Positions 25,441 to 36,274 of a stretch of DNA of 54,500 nucleotides are shown in pieces. Numbering within the stretch: position 1 is the first letter of the stretch; each line of letters starts with the position of its first letter. The notes under the pieces are model-generated. The model had not been told where the DNA came from, searched no databases, and worked only from the letters and a program-made list of their open reading frames with translations. The DNA lies in contig CM022670.1 of assembly GCA_012295275.1 (NCBI GenBank), positions 30,278,938 through 30,333,437 on the forward strand. The letters are read 5' to 3'. The position numbers and the translations under genes were made by a program. Source of the DNA: Chrysomallon squamiferum. Lineage: Eukaryota; Mollusca; Gastropoda; Neomphalida; Peltospiridae.

Positions 25441-26011
25441 TAAAATACAAATTACCTTTGTGTGAACATTTTTAGACTTTTTTCTGAACTCGAATTTTTA
25501 GCTGCGATTTTCGCATATGCCTCTGTAAGGTCACCTGTTTCCCCATTAACGGCGGCATTGATACACTTACAACTTACATTGTATGTCAGCACAGAAGTCT
25601 GCTCATCAGCAACAATCACCCTCCTGATGAAATGTTTATACTGCATGACATTTTTTATTTCGAACAAGGTGTTACCATATCCTTTAATATGTTTGATGCT
25701 GGCCAGAGAAAAATTAATAGCATTAAATACTGCTGCAACCTTCTGCTCCCCTGCAAGATCAGCCCAGTCCATAAACGTTTTGATCATTCCATGCATAGCC
25801 ATTCCCCATGATGCCACGGAATATATATTGCTCAGGCATTTGCCAACAAGAAAACTGTTTCGGTATCTTTCAAAAACTATTTTAACTGTTTAATAATGTC
25901 TCCACCACATTGTACCATTTTCTTGTTTTCAAATGCTCAGTAAGTGACCCATCAAACACGAACCTGTTTAGATTTCAACCATGCTATGTCTTTGGTAGGT
26001 TTCTAAAGTGA

Positions 26012-26120
26012 GCTAATGAGGTACGTGATTATTCCAGCAATGGCCAACACAGATCCAAAAAGTGGCAAACAGGCCCTATTTGAAAAATTTGCAATGCATG
26101 TATGTATGTGTGTTTGTGTG
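26012..26120 (-). repeat. misplaced second copy of the pseudogene's last-exon fragment
   Basis: This block nearly repeats 25152-25260: it contains the same gaggtacgtgattattcca start, the [10 protein letters not shown] coding segment and the run-out into gcatgtatgtgtg. It lies between the FIDESNK and DLAWLISKQ parts of the pseudogene, out of order with the live gene, so a piece of the terminal exon plus flanking repeat was copied here. Confidence 0.75.
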
Positions 26121-27697
26121 TATGGTATGCGTGCATGTATGTATGTGCGTGTGTATGTGTTATGTTTGTCTGTCTTTATATCAAAACTATGCATAAAAAC
26201 AATTTCATAAATACGAACAACTTACTTAGTATTTTTGAAATGTAAACAGTTTTGTGTGTATAAATAAGTAATATATTTAAGTAAAAATAAAAAATAAAAA
26301 GCAAAGAGCAAAAATCTTTCTTATCATCATATTTTGCCGATTTTTCTTGTGACTGCAGGACAAATAAATAAATACGTTTAGATTTAATTCATTTATAACG
26401 CCTGCTAATGCCTTTTTAAGAGACGGATCTATAGGTTGAATGAGAATTTTGTTACTTTCATCTATGAAACCCGTCATGTTATCATGATCAGAACCAGTGA
26501 AGAAATCGATTCGTCTTTGCAGATTTCTGATGACTACTTTTTTTTTGTAAAAAGCATTGGCCTATTTTTCTGATGGTGCTAAAACCTAAATCACCATGCA
26601 GTGCTTTTGCAAACCAGCACTGGTACTTTCTACATCAGTCGATGATGCAAAAGTATCCAAATTATCTGGATACACTAGATAATTATAAAGCTGTGTTCCC
26701 CATCCTCTAGGATCCTCTGATTTTAAATATTTATTTAACTTAGGGGTCAGCTGACGGAATGCTTTAGTCGATACACTGTAATACATATTAGAACAGTCTT
26801 TATCATGTGATAAACATCAAAAATCCCCGCCAAACCAGTTTATATTTTTCCTTATCTGTGAATTTATTTTCAAACTGCTCGTTATTGGCTAGTCCGTTTG
26901 TTAGATATCCCACTTGATATTTGTCAGTTAGCATTTCATAGTATTTCTTTCCTAATGTATCCAGGTCAGAATCCAGCTTTGGTTTCCTTACACTAAAGAG
27001 ATTTTCTCGCAAGTCGTCATCTAGTTCATGCAACATGGCTTTTTTCATTAGGAGAAATGATGTAAATTAAATCTTCCAAATTGAGATCCTGTTCAAGACT
27101 AAACGAAAGTTCCCTTATCGTATTTACCACTGCTGGTACTTTATAGTTTGAAGAAGATATTTGTTCTTCTTGAAAATATGACATATTTTGTGTCCAACTA
27201 AAACAGGAATGGTTAATAGTTTGAGTTAATTTCCACTTAAATTTAATTTCCATGTCTGTGCTCAAAGGTACCTGGCTCTCTATCAGTCTTCCCATCCAGA
27301 TAAGAACTTTACCTTCCCCGTCTAACTTGGAAGGGTTGTACGCAACAGCTCGTCCTCTGAAATTAGTGTAAAACCGTAGAAAAACTCCCAATAAAAGGAC
27401 GAGATTCTTCACATACTGAAATTTCAAAAACAGGTTAATTTCTTTTGTTGACGGAAAAAGTCATTTGTTGACCCAAATCAGTTCGAGACTAAACTGCATA
27501 CCTTCCACCTTATTTGTCAAGGTATGCTGAAATGGACCTTTTGTTTTTATTTCAGTCATGACAGCTTTAACGAAATTCGTTTCATCCATTGTAGATTTAG
27601 TGAATTCCTTGTTTGCACAGCTGCCGATTTCGAACGTTTTGTCTGTTAGACGTTGTTTAATATGTCTGAACATCAAATGTGTACAGCTACTGTCCAT

Positions 27698-28087
27698 TTT
27701 TTAAAAGCCAATTGCTTGATGTCACGATCACTACCAATTACCTATAAGAAAACAAAAGAAAAAAAAGGATCACACATACACAAAAAAAGCTGAAGACTTA
27801 AAAAAAGAAATCGATGTATTAGGATAAATAATATATATATTTTTATTATTGATCTGAAGGAGCATAAAAAAATAATAATAGTAATTAGTGAAAAACTAAA
27901 TAATTAGATAATATTAATTTTAATAACTTTGTCACATGTAACATCTAATCATTAAAGTAACTCAAATGTTTGTTTTCTATACATTAAACGACGTTGTAGA
28001 TTTACTTACTGGTCTGTTTAGATCAATAGTTTCTACGTGAAATTAACGATAATGTAGCATTTGAATATTTCTCATTCTCTTTTCATC
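27698..28087. other. spacer upstream of the pseudogene
   Basis: Between the 5' limit of the recognisable pseudogene and the palindrome no Hint-like or other coding sequence was found. The sequence is A-rich spacer. Confidence 0.5.
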
Positions 28088-28529
28088 AGATCTTCCACGA
28101 TCATTTACATTAAAAATATCAACGGGATACTTACCATGCAGATGTTTCACATAACATACCAGATCTTCCAGGATAAATGTACCTTATAAATCTTCAGTGA
28201 TCCCTTATACTAAACACTTTTTAGAATCAAATATCTTACAGACATTCCATTATCGTTTACGTTATAGATTTTACAAGATCACATACCTTACAGATCATCT
28301 AGGGTCACTTACACTGATTTTGCAGGAAAACCTGTCTTAAAGATCTTCCAGAATCAAAATCCTACATTTTCAGTGTAAGTGATCCTAGATGATCTGTAAG
28401 GTATGTGATCTTGTAAAATCTATAACGTAAACGATAATGGAATGTCTGTAAGATATTTGATTCTAAAAAGTGTTTAGTATAAGGGATCACTGAAGATTTA
28501 TAAGGTACATTTATCCTGGAAGATCAGGT
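28088..28529. repeat. 26-bp tandem array folded into a 160/160-bp palindrome
   Basis: Arms at 28158-28317 and 28370-28529 are reverse complements with very few mismatches and flank a 52-bp spacer. The left side, from 28088 through the spacer, is a chain of about eleven diverged units of 21-28 bp, mostly 25-26. They follow the pattern agatnttncangatcacntnccttac, and the right arm is the same chain inverted. There is no coding frame and no TA or 8-bp target duplication was identified. It could be a foldback element or a minisatellite that underwent inverted duplication. Confidence 0.85.
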
Positions 28530-29293
28530 AATATATATATATATATTATAGATACCAGGTATAAATAAGCAATTAAATATTTTAATTCACTAAAATATAT
28601 TGTAACTAACAATATAACATATCGGTACCTGTGAATTGATTTGTTTATGATTTATTTTCAGTCAGATATCATCAATTTCACACATGTAAAATAATTTACA
28701 TGCATTAATCATTATTTGTTATAGAATTTAATTGTTACTCATAATTCATCCATAATTTACAGTAGTTTTCCCAAGTAATGCACAAAATGTTTAAACTGTA
28801 AAAATAATTATTTTTAACTTTCTTTTAAACAGTATCAAAAAGTTCTTAAAAACAGATTTTAGTATGCATTAAAATAAACTGACATATTATCAGCTTTGTC
28901 TGTTCGTTATTTTACAAAAAGTGGCAACTAAATATTTATCTCACTTTAAATATAAACTTTCATTTCGAAAAATGTAAAGGAAACAGTCACGAATGGAAGA
29001 TAGAAGGTTGTATCTTTATAAATCTTTTCAATAACGTCAAATCCGACAGATCACAATTGATTTTATATTTACAATTATAATAAACAATATTAATTAAAAG
29101 ACAGATTAATTTGCATAAATCTTCTTTTACCTGTGCGAATTGTCGCAGCTAACTGAAAATATTTACCATAATAAATAAATCATCATAAACAAAAGGGACA
29201 GTTTAGAGTATTCTTACCTGTTTGCGAACACTTTATGACACATATTAAATTGATTTGCTATAACTAAATATGTCAGTGCATCCAACACTTGTG
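28530..29293. other. 5' flank of the Hint gene
   Basis: AT-rich upstream sequence with no gene or recognisable mobile element. Confidence 0.5.
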
Positions 29294-29301
29294 TATATAA
29301 A
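29294..29301 (+). promoter_or_regulatory. TATA box of the Hint gene
   Basis: TATATAAA lies 138 bp before the ATG at 29439. A start site about 30 bp downstream would give a 5' UTR of roughly 115 bp. No competing upstream ATG-initiated frame runs into the gene. Confidence 0.5.
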
Positions 29302-29438
29302 CATAGCTGAATTTCATTTCTATAATTGGATCGTTTTGATCAACTGGGTTTCTTCGTTTCTCTTTAGCAAACGTTCTGTCAGTTAGATATCCAACTTGCA
29401 TAGATTAGGCATCACCGAATAATATTTTAAAATCAACA

Positions 29439-30035
29439 ATGACTTCAGCTATCTCAGTACCGGTTCAATCTTCCCATCCTGATGATTCTCGTTTCAGATC
29501 AGATGTGGAGATAACGAGTGGTATTTTGAAAGAAGACCTTGTGTCCATGCTAACTGTCGCCATTAAAGGATTGAAAATTGCCAACATATCCAGTGTATTT
29601 TTCAACAATGCTGAAGGTTCCTGTGTTTGGGCAGGTGAAGGTCACACTTCAACTGTAGAAAAGATCGCTGTACCTTTACTAGCATGGAAAATCTGTAAGG
29701 TAAGTTGTACCACATTCTGTATATTAATGGTATTTTGAAATCAGCTGTTTATACTTTGAACTATTTAAAATATTTAATTAATAATAGACAATATATTTAA
29801 TAAAAAGTAATGAAATATAGATATAATTTATTTCAAAGGCGAAGGACTATCGTTTATATGGTTTATATTTGAGAATCAGCATATTTTGCATTCTGTCATA
29901 AATATGTGTTTATAACTGATTGTTACCAAAACACCAAAATATAACAAACAAAACAAAAGTTTATGAAATAGCAGATTAAATTTGTATTACTAAGTTGAAT
30001 ATTCTTTGGTAAGAATTCAACAACAAATAAACAGA

Positions 30036-30071
<36 letters not shown>

Positions 30072-33000
30072 GAAAGAAAAAGAAATACAAATGAATAGAA
30101 AATATATATATAATATTTAATAAATAAATAGAGCTGCATCCTATTTCAAACTGCATGCTAATCACGGTTTGGCAAACGATGTGTTTATTCATTATTCTAG
30201 GTCTTTCGTGTTGAAAACGATGAAGTCGAACAAAGAGCTCTTGACAACTGGGTGACAGCATTGCAGTCGACTGAAGCATCTGCTATGTTTGTTGATATGA
30301 TGAAGCAATGGCTCATGGACAAATTTGGAAATGAAGAATGTTGGAATCCTCTTTTTGCGAAGTCAATGGATTTATTCAGGCAGAGAATGATGGCTGAACA
30401 ATTCTTCTTGAACGCAGCTGTTGCGGATTTCAGAGGCGACGCCTTTTTGAAAGAAGTCGAAGATGCTTGCAACCGTCCAGAAAAGATAGGATCAGGTCTT
30501 ATGGTTTATGGTAATGATGTTAAAACATGGATATCTAATCCTCAAGGAGTTACGAATTATGGAATGCAGATTAACTGGGATTTATTCAAAACTGAATTTG
30601 TTCCGAATTCGGGAGTAGCAGGATGCTTTCTTGCAGGAACAAAGATTTTAGTGGATAATGAACAAACAGTTGATATAGAAAGAGTTCATAATAGAAATGT
30701 TATTGGTAATAACGGAAGTCAAGAATGTTGGTGTTCAAACGTTGAATTAACAACAAAAGTTGAGAGAATGGTTTATGGCTTCAATGACGTAAGCCCTTTT
30801 TTCACAGGGGACCATGCATTCCTAACTCAAGAAGGATGGAAAGCTATTGATCCTCAAACGGCAAAATTGAATTATCCTTATTTGACAGTTAGACAGTTAG
30901 AAATCGGAGACAGCATTAAAAAGCTAAGCAGTGCTGTGTGTCCAAGCAAAAGTATGCTGTACGAATGGGAGGTAATAAAGAAGTTTTCATCTAATATTAT
31001 AAGTAAAGGACAAACAGTATATGGTATTCAAATACCTGAAGGTCTCGTATCGTGTCATGCAAATAATTATGTCGCTCATGCTAATCTCTTGGGGGACATA
31101 TTCAGAACACCCAATGGTTATTATGAAGATTTGTTCAGTGTGCCAGAGTCACCTCTCAAGCACTGTGTCCCTCTAGAAGACGTATGCCTTGTCAATCTGA
31201 GTTTATTATATCCACAGCATAATAATGAACAGCTGGCAGTACCCGAGGAGCATCTGCACATTGTAGAATCCCTACCTAGCAACATTCGAGTTGTTCGCGG
31301 TAGAATATATAGAAATGGAGTTTTGATGGACGAATCAAATCAAATAAGTGATCACCAGTTAGCATGGCGAATGCACTTACGAAATAACGTTTTAGAAGAA
31401 GGTGTAATTCATTTTCATCCTGACAGACTCTCAGGTTACGGCAAAGTAATGCTTTCTACAGGAGATTTTCAGACAACAGAGCCCTATGTGTTTTCCTTCA
31501 ATGCTCTTTTAAGTCAACACTATTTTGACTGTGAACTGTTCACTAGCGACATGGTGAAGTATGAAGGTGTTAAGCTAGGCCTTCAGAATGTTCATCTGGG
31601 ATACAAAGAGGGACCAACTTATCATAGTTTGACATGTAAGATAGATGGAATACAAAATTATTTAGAAATGGTTGAACTGGGTAAATATATGAATATCGAT
31701 ATAACTAGAGAAAATCAAGCTATCTTTGAAATTCATATACCACCAGAACATCGTCCTCTTTTTGGATTTGCTCACCTCTCTGGTGTATTTATTGAAGGCT
31801 ACACTGGTTTCACTGGCAGAGTTGTTGCATACGACCCCACCAAATTAGAAGGCGAAGGAGAATCATTTACATGGACTGGTAGGCTCAATGAACATTATAA
31901 GACAAATTTACAAACTCACTTTATGTCCGCATTTAACAAAACAACATTACTTTCGGAAGCAGCGTTTCTGTCCCCAGTTACATATGCTTTAACATCTGAC
32001 CAGAATAAAGCTAAATTGATTTCATTTTCTAAAGCAGCGGCTTACCATCCTAGTATTACAAATCTGAAAAATATTCCTTCTGCACCATTAGCTACACCTG
32101 CACTTAGAATGACACGTAACTTAGAGCAGCTTTCAGAATCACTCTCGACAGATCTGAATTTGACAGATCTAATAAATATCCCACCACCAGACCAAACTGA
32201 AGTCCATACTCTCACTTTCAGCATGGTGAAACAATCTATGTTGTTCGAAATACCTGACAAATGGAGAACCGATCTACTTGGCGTTTCGAAACCAGACTTA
32301 TTACACGGTATGGATAAACTAGCCGACCTATACAAAAACATGCTAGTAGAAAAGTACGCTGTTGGATATTTATCACACGGGATGGCTAACGGAACTCCAG
32401 ATAAAGGTAAATTTTCCGATTCCGAGAGAAATAAACTTCTTTTTTTCTGGGCAGGAGGAAAAAATGGATGTTTATCCAATAATGAAAATTTTTCAAATAT
32501 GTATTTTAGCTCGTCTCTTATCGCCTTCGATTTACTAACTCCAAAGCTTAACAATTATCTGAAATCAGCAGATCCAGAAGCTTGGGCAAAACTGCTTTTC
32601 GATTACCTGGTGAATTCAAAACAGCTCGATGTTTATGCAAAGTCAACAAATGTAAACAGCACAACCATCATTTTGCAAAAGCAATGCATGGTTCTTCAGT
32701 GTTTAGCGCCAACAAAGAAGTACGCAACAGAATTTTACACGAAGGTCGTTCTCAGAAATTTGCAGAAAAGATCTGATTTCTTTATTGGTACAAACAAAAT
32801 GGACATGATGGCTTTTATTGATGAAAGCAATAAACTTGTCATCGAAAAGGTGTTGGCAAAAGACCCGCACTATGATGCAGATTATGTAAAAGACATGGAT
32901 AAAGTAATAAGAGATGCAGCTAAAGAATTAAAAATTAAAACAGAAGGAAAGACTAATAAAGATTTAGCATGGCTCATATCCAAACAGATCCATGGTTTGA

Positions 33001-33933
33001 TGTCTCAGTTTGTTAGTATCTGGAAAGAAAAGAGCGGCACGCTCTGGTGGAGAAGCAGTGAGGCAATTTCTTCTTTTTTTATGAGGAATCCTAACTTGTT
33101 TCTTACTGCAAAGCTCGTCAGTTGTTTATTTGGGGTTGTATCCTGGGGACTGGCTTTTTACGGCACAATCAGAACATTCATGGGATGGAAAACTCTGTCA
33201 ACAGACCAGAAAGTTGCTGCTGTTTTCAATGCTGTTAACTTTGCAGTTGCCAGTATCTCCCGAGTAAAAGACATTGTTGCCGATCTTTGTGAAATTAAAG
33301 ACGGATTTTATAACACTCACTTCGTGAGAAGGTGGGTGGCTGGACAGGAAGATCCAGAGGTCGCTGTGCTGTTCGAAACTCAAGCCCTTGAACTGAATGT
33401 AATAGTAAATGAAGGAGCAACTATACAGGAGTCCATAGCTGAAGCAGTTAGTCGAAGCTCATCGTCAGAAGAAGAAATTACTGCTACCACTGAGGCGTAA
33501 GTACATCAGATTGTACAGAATATATGATTATTAATAAACAAAAATAAGACAATAATATATTTTAATATACCCGTGATTTGTAAATGTTATTTCTTCCTTT
33601 CTTAATATAATTTTATGTGTGTATGTATGTATGTGTGTATGTGTGTGTGTATGTGTATATATTATATATACATATATATATATGTCTCCGATTTATAACT
33701 TAACTGTCGAAATTACTTATTACTTCAGAGTACAAGAAGAATTTTCGGTTCTAGAAAAGTCTGCTCAAGTGACGACAGTACTGGCTTTAGTAGCATCATC
33801 AGTCGCCTTGGGATTCAGAATTTATAACGACTTGAAGGACGGACAACCAGTGATAGTCGCTGTAATGGATATCTTGCAGGTAATAATATAACAAAAGCAG
33901 CAACAACAGCAACAACAGTAATAATAATATTAA

Positions 33934-33999
<66 letters not shown>

Positions 34000-34562
34000 G
34001 ATGCTTTACGGTAAACAAAGTGTTGTTAACTAAGAAACATACCTTCCCTGAATTACACATAGTCCATCGTCAGCGTTAGTTTCATTAAACAGAACACTGA
34101 GGAAGAACCGATACTGAAATGAGATTTTTATTTCTACAAGTCGCAAAGCTTTAGACTAAGCCACGATACTATTTATTTTACTTGTCTGGAGCTGACTTTT
34201 TTGTTGCTAATGAGTTAGTTTATGAATCTACAATATTATATATACTTTTATGTTGTTTTTCTTTTCGTTTTTTTTTTTTTCAGGAGGTAGTAATGGGTCT
34301 GCAGATTAGCATAGGAGTGATGAAAGTGTTGGACATGGCGCCTAGCTTCATCGACATGGCCAGTTTGCCTGTCATTGGTTCTGTGTTGGCCATTGCTGGT
34401 ATAATCATGTATTTCGTCAGCGTGTTCAGCGAGAAGGATAAGACTCCACCACAAACACCGGCCGAGAAATTCATAATAGAAAACAGCAAACCCTTTCTGA
34501 AAACACTGAGAGATCCAAGCAAGAAATGGCTGGATAATTACAAGAAACACAATACCAAATAA
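29439..34562 (+). CDS. Hint-domain protein of unknown function, 4 exons, 1328 aa
   Basis: Exons 29439-29699, 30201-33496, 33729-33879 and 34284-34562 join in frame (phases 0, 2, 0) with GT-AG introns. Residues 1-228 are unrecognised and have no signal peptide. Residues 229-384 look like a Hint (hedgehog/intein) module: C229 in GCFLAGTKIL, a TGDH block at 289-292 followed by AFLTQEGW, a LEIGD segment, and a VAHAN end at 379-382. Hint modules cleave the chain before their first Cys, so self-processing between G228 and C229 is plausible. The following ~670 residues (for example GRVVAYDPTKLEGEGE, LTPKLNNYLKSADP) match nothing I know. Three hydrophobic stretches near the end (about 1059-1077, 1200-1215, 1263-1283) suggest a membrane-associated C-terminus. 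The large open exon and sequence relationship to the broken copy at 24986-27697 support a real gene. Confidence 0.88.
30035..30070. repeat. (AAAT)n microsatellite (intron 1)
   Basis: ataa tetranucleotide run in the first intron of the Hint gene. Confidence 0.9.
33937..33996. repeat. (AAT)n microsatellite (intron 3)
   Basis: AAT run in the last intron of the Hint gene. Confidence 0.95.
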
Positions 34563-34882
34563 ACTAGTTGAACGTCTTCACTTCAGTGGCATATTAGAAA
34601 TAAGTTTATTTAATTAATTAATTTATTATTATTATTATTATTATTTAGTACTACGATTCATTCTACTCTTACTACTGTTACTACTGCAAGGAATAATAAT
34701 AATAATAACAGTAATACTGATAATTTTATATATTATACATATTTTGCAGATCTTTATTTTGATTCTTCTTACGAAGAGATTTTAATTAATCAGTTTTATA
34801 ACTTTTGTATTTTAGGAAAAGTCTTATAATCACTTGAAGCTTATACATTATGTATTTGGATTTTCTTTCAAACAATTATGTT

Positions 34883-34888
34883 AATAAA
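34883..34888 (+). terminator. putative polyadenylation signal of the Hint gene
   Basis: AATAAA 321 bp after the stop codon, followed by AT-rich sequence. Confidence 0.4.
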
Positions 34889-35398
34889 AATTAAAATATT
34901 AATAATTTACTGTTATAATTTGATTTGTTTATTTTATTATATCGTTCATCGATCATTCGCACACAAAAAGAACATACTTATACGTATGTACACAGCCTAT
35001 ATTTCGTTCTTAAAAGTGGTTTATTAAATACTTTAGATGTTCGCACTGGTCAAATGAAAAACAAAACAACGCAGATGTAATGGCAACATTTAATATTCGG
35101 GTTAGTAAAAACACCCAGCGATAAAATGTTGGATCTATTTAACAATACTCGATCAGTCTAGTTTTAACGTTTAACAAACCAAAAGTCAACATTCACACAT
35201 ACTTTAGTGCAGACGTCACTGATCCAATGATTCAGTTTGAATCTAGTCGAGTTAGTTATTTGTTATTTAATAAAACAATAACTGGCAGCATTCGTAGCTA
35301 GCGAACACACTATTCCACACTCAAAATAAAACTATATACATATTAGTACATATTTAGACTGTCAGATATACACAGATACGCACACATGCACATATATA
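34889..35398. other. spacer between the Hint gene and the Tigger element
   Basis: No gene or repeat of note recognised. Confidence 0.5.
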
Positions 35399-36162
35399 CA
35401 GTGGTACCTCGACTTACGAGTGCTCCAACTTACGAGTTTTTCGAGTTACGAGCAGTCGCTTGATCGATTTTTTGCTTTGAGTTGCTAGCTAAAATCCGTG
35501 TTACGAGCGAGCTTCAGATACGCTGCCGTTAGTTGGCACAACGAACAACATAACATCCTCCCAGCTTCCCGTGTCTCACTCATTAGCTTCAAGTGGTTAC
35601 CTCGCCGTGGAAGCATCTCTGTGCAGTATTTTGCTAAATTTCCATGGATCCTCACAAACTGAGAGCAAAGGACAGTACTGAGAAGAAGAAGCGGATGATG
35701 TCCATTGAATTAAAGCGTGAAACCATAGAAAAACATAAGTGAGTGTGCATGTAGTCAGCATGGCTAGACAGTACAAGTGCAGTACTTTTACGATATGTAC
35801 CATTACTGAAGCAGAAGGAGTCGATAAAGACTATAATTCCAGCCAAAGGCGTAAAAGTAATTTCTAAGCTGCGGACCTCTGTCCATGAAACGAGGAAGAA
35901 ACCCTAACCCTGTACACTTTACAAATCCAATTTATTTGTTTACATTCTCTTTTATTTTGTTTTTATAAAATATTTGTCATTTATACATACATTTCTCATA
36001 TTCCAAAATTCGTTAGAAAAATTGGGGTGGTTTTTGCGAGACTGGAGCGGATTAATGGTATTTCAATTAATTTCATTTTGGAAAATTGATTTGATATACG
36101 ATCAAATTTGAGTTGCTAGCTTGGTCACGGAACGAATTAAACACGTAAGTCAAGGTACCACT
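35399..36162 (+). mobile_element. pogo/Tigger-type DNA transposon with dead transposase start
   Basis: Left end CAGTGGTACCTCGACTTACG follows a TA; the right end is its inverted match, CGTAAGTCAAGGTACCACT. A transposase frame begins at 35644 (MDPHKLRAKD...). After one stop and one frameshift it continues as VSMARQYKCST and then LKQKESIK and GVKVISKLRTSVHE. This is the N-terminal helix-turn-helix (CENP-B/Psq-like) region of Tigger transposases. The catalytic DDE part is deleted, so the copy cannot move itself. It belongs to the same family as 2251-2643. The final base and TA at the right end have mutated. Confidence 0.85.
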
Positions 36163-36274
36163 ATGCGTACATTTCGTTTATAAACTTATAAAACTGTTTA
36201 AATCTGTACTTCTTGATACATTCAAAAGTATTGTCTGTGTAATAATTTTCATTTTGCATTATGATTTCCATTCA

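Larger units (their letters stand above)
24986..27697 (-). pseudogene. decayed, Hint-less paralogue of the 29439-34562 gene
   Basis: Six minus-strand frames match the C-terminal two thirds of the Hint-containing protein in the same order. 27697-27461 fits the region before its EIHIPPEH segment. 27427-27026 matches FTGRVVAYDPTKLEGEGE and the LNLTDLI segment. 27048-26803 matches EKYAVGYLSHGMAN. 26786-26586 matches LTPKLNNYLKSADP. 26477-26277 matches FIDESNK. 25983-25456 matches DLAWLISKQ and QKVAAVFNAVNF. 25210-24986 matches LPVIGSVLAIAG onward to the C-terminus. Frames are broken by shifts and stops (several between 25817 and 25983). The N-terminal part with the Hint module and the exon-3 equivalent are absent, and repeats have invaded. 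One donor (AAAG|GTAATT at 25456/25455) is still intact and in the same phase as in the live gene. This looks like a degraded inverted duplicate; residual expression cannot be excluded. Confidence 0.8.

Noticed and set aside
25053-25475. Plus-strand frames rich in YLSIYLSI
   Set aside because: Translation of the TATC microsatellite, opposite the pseudogene.
28088-28529. CRISPR-like regularly spaced repeats
   Set aside because: Units are contiguous and diverged with no unique spacers, and the sequence is eukaryotic; it is a minisatellite/palindrome.
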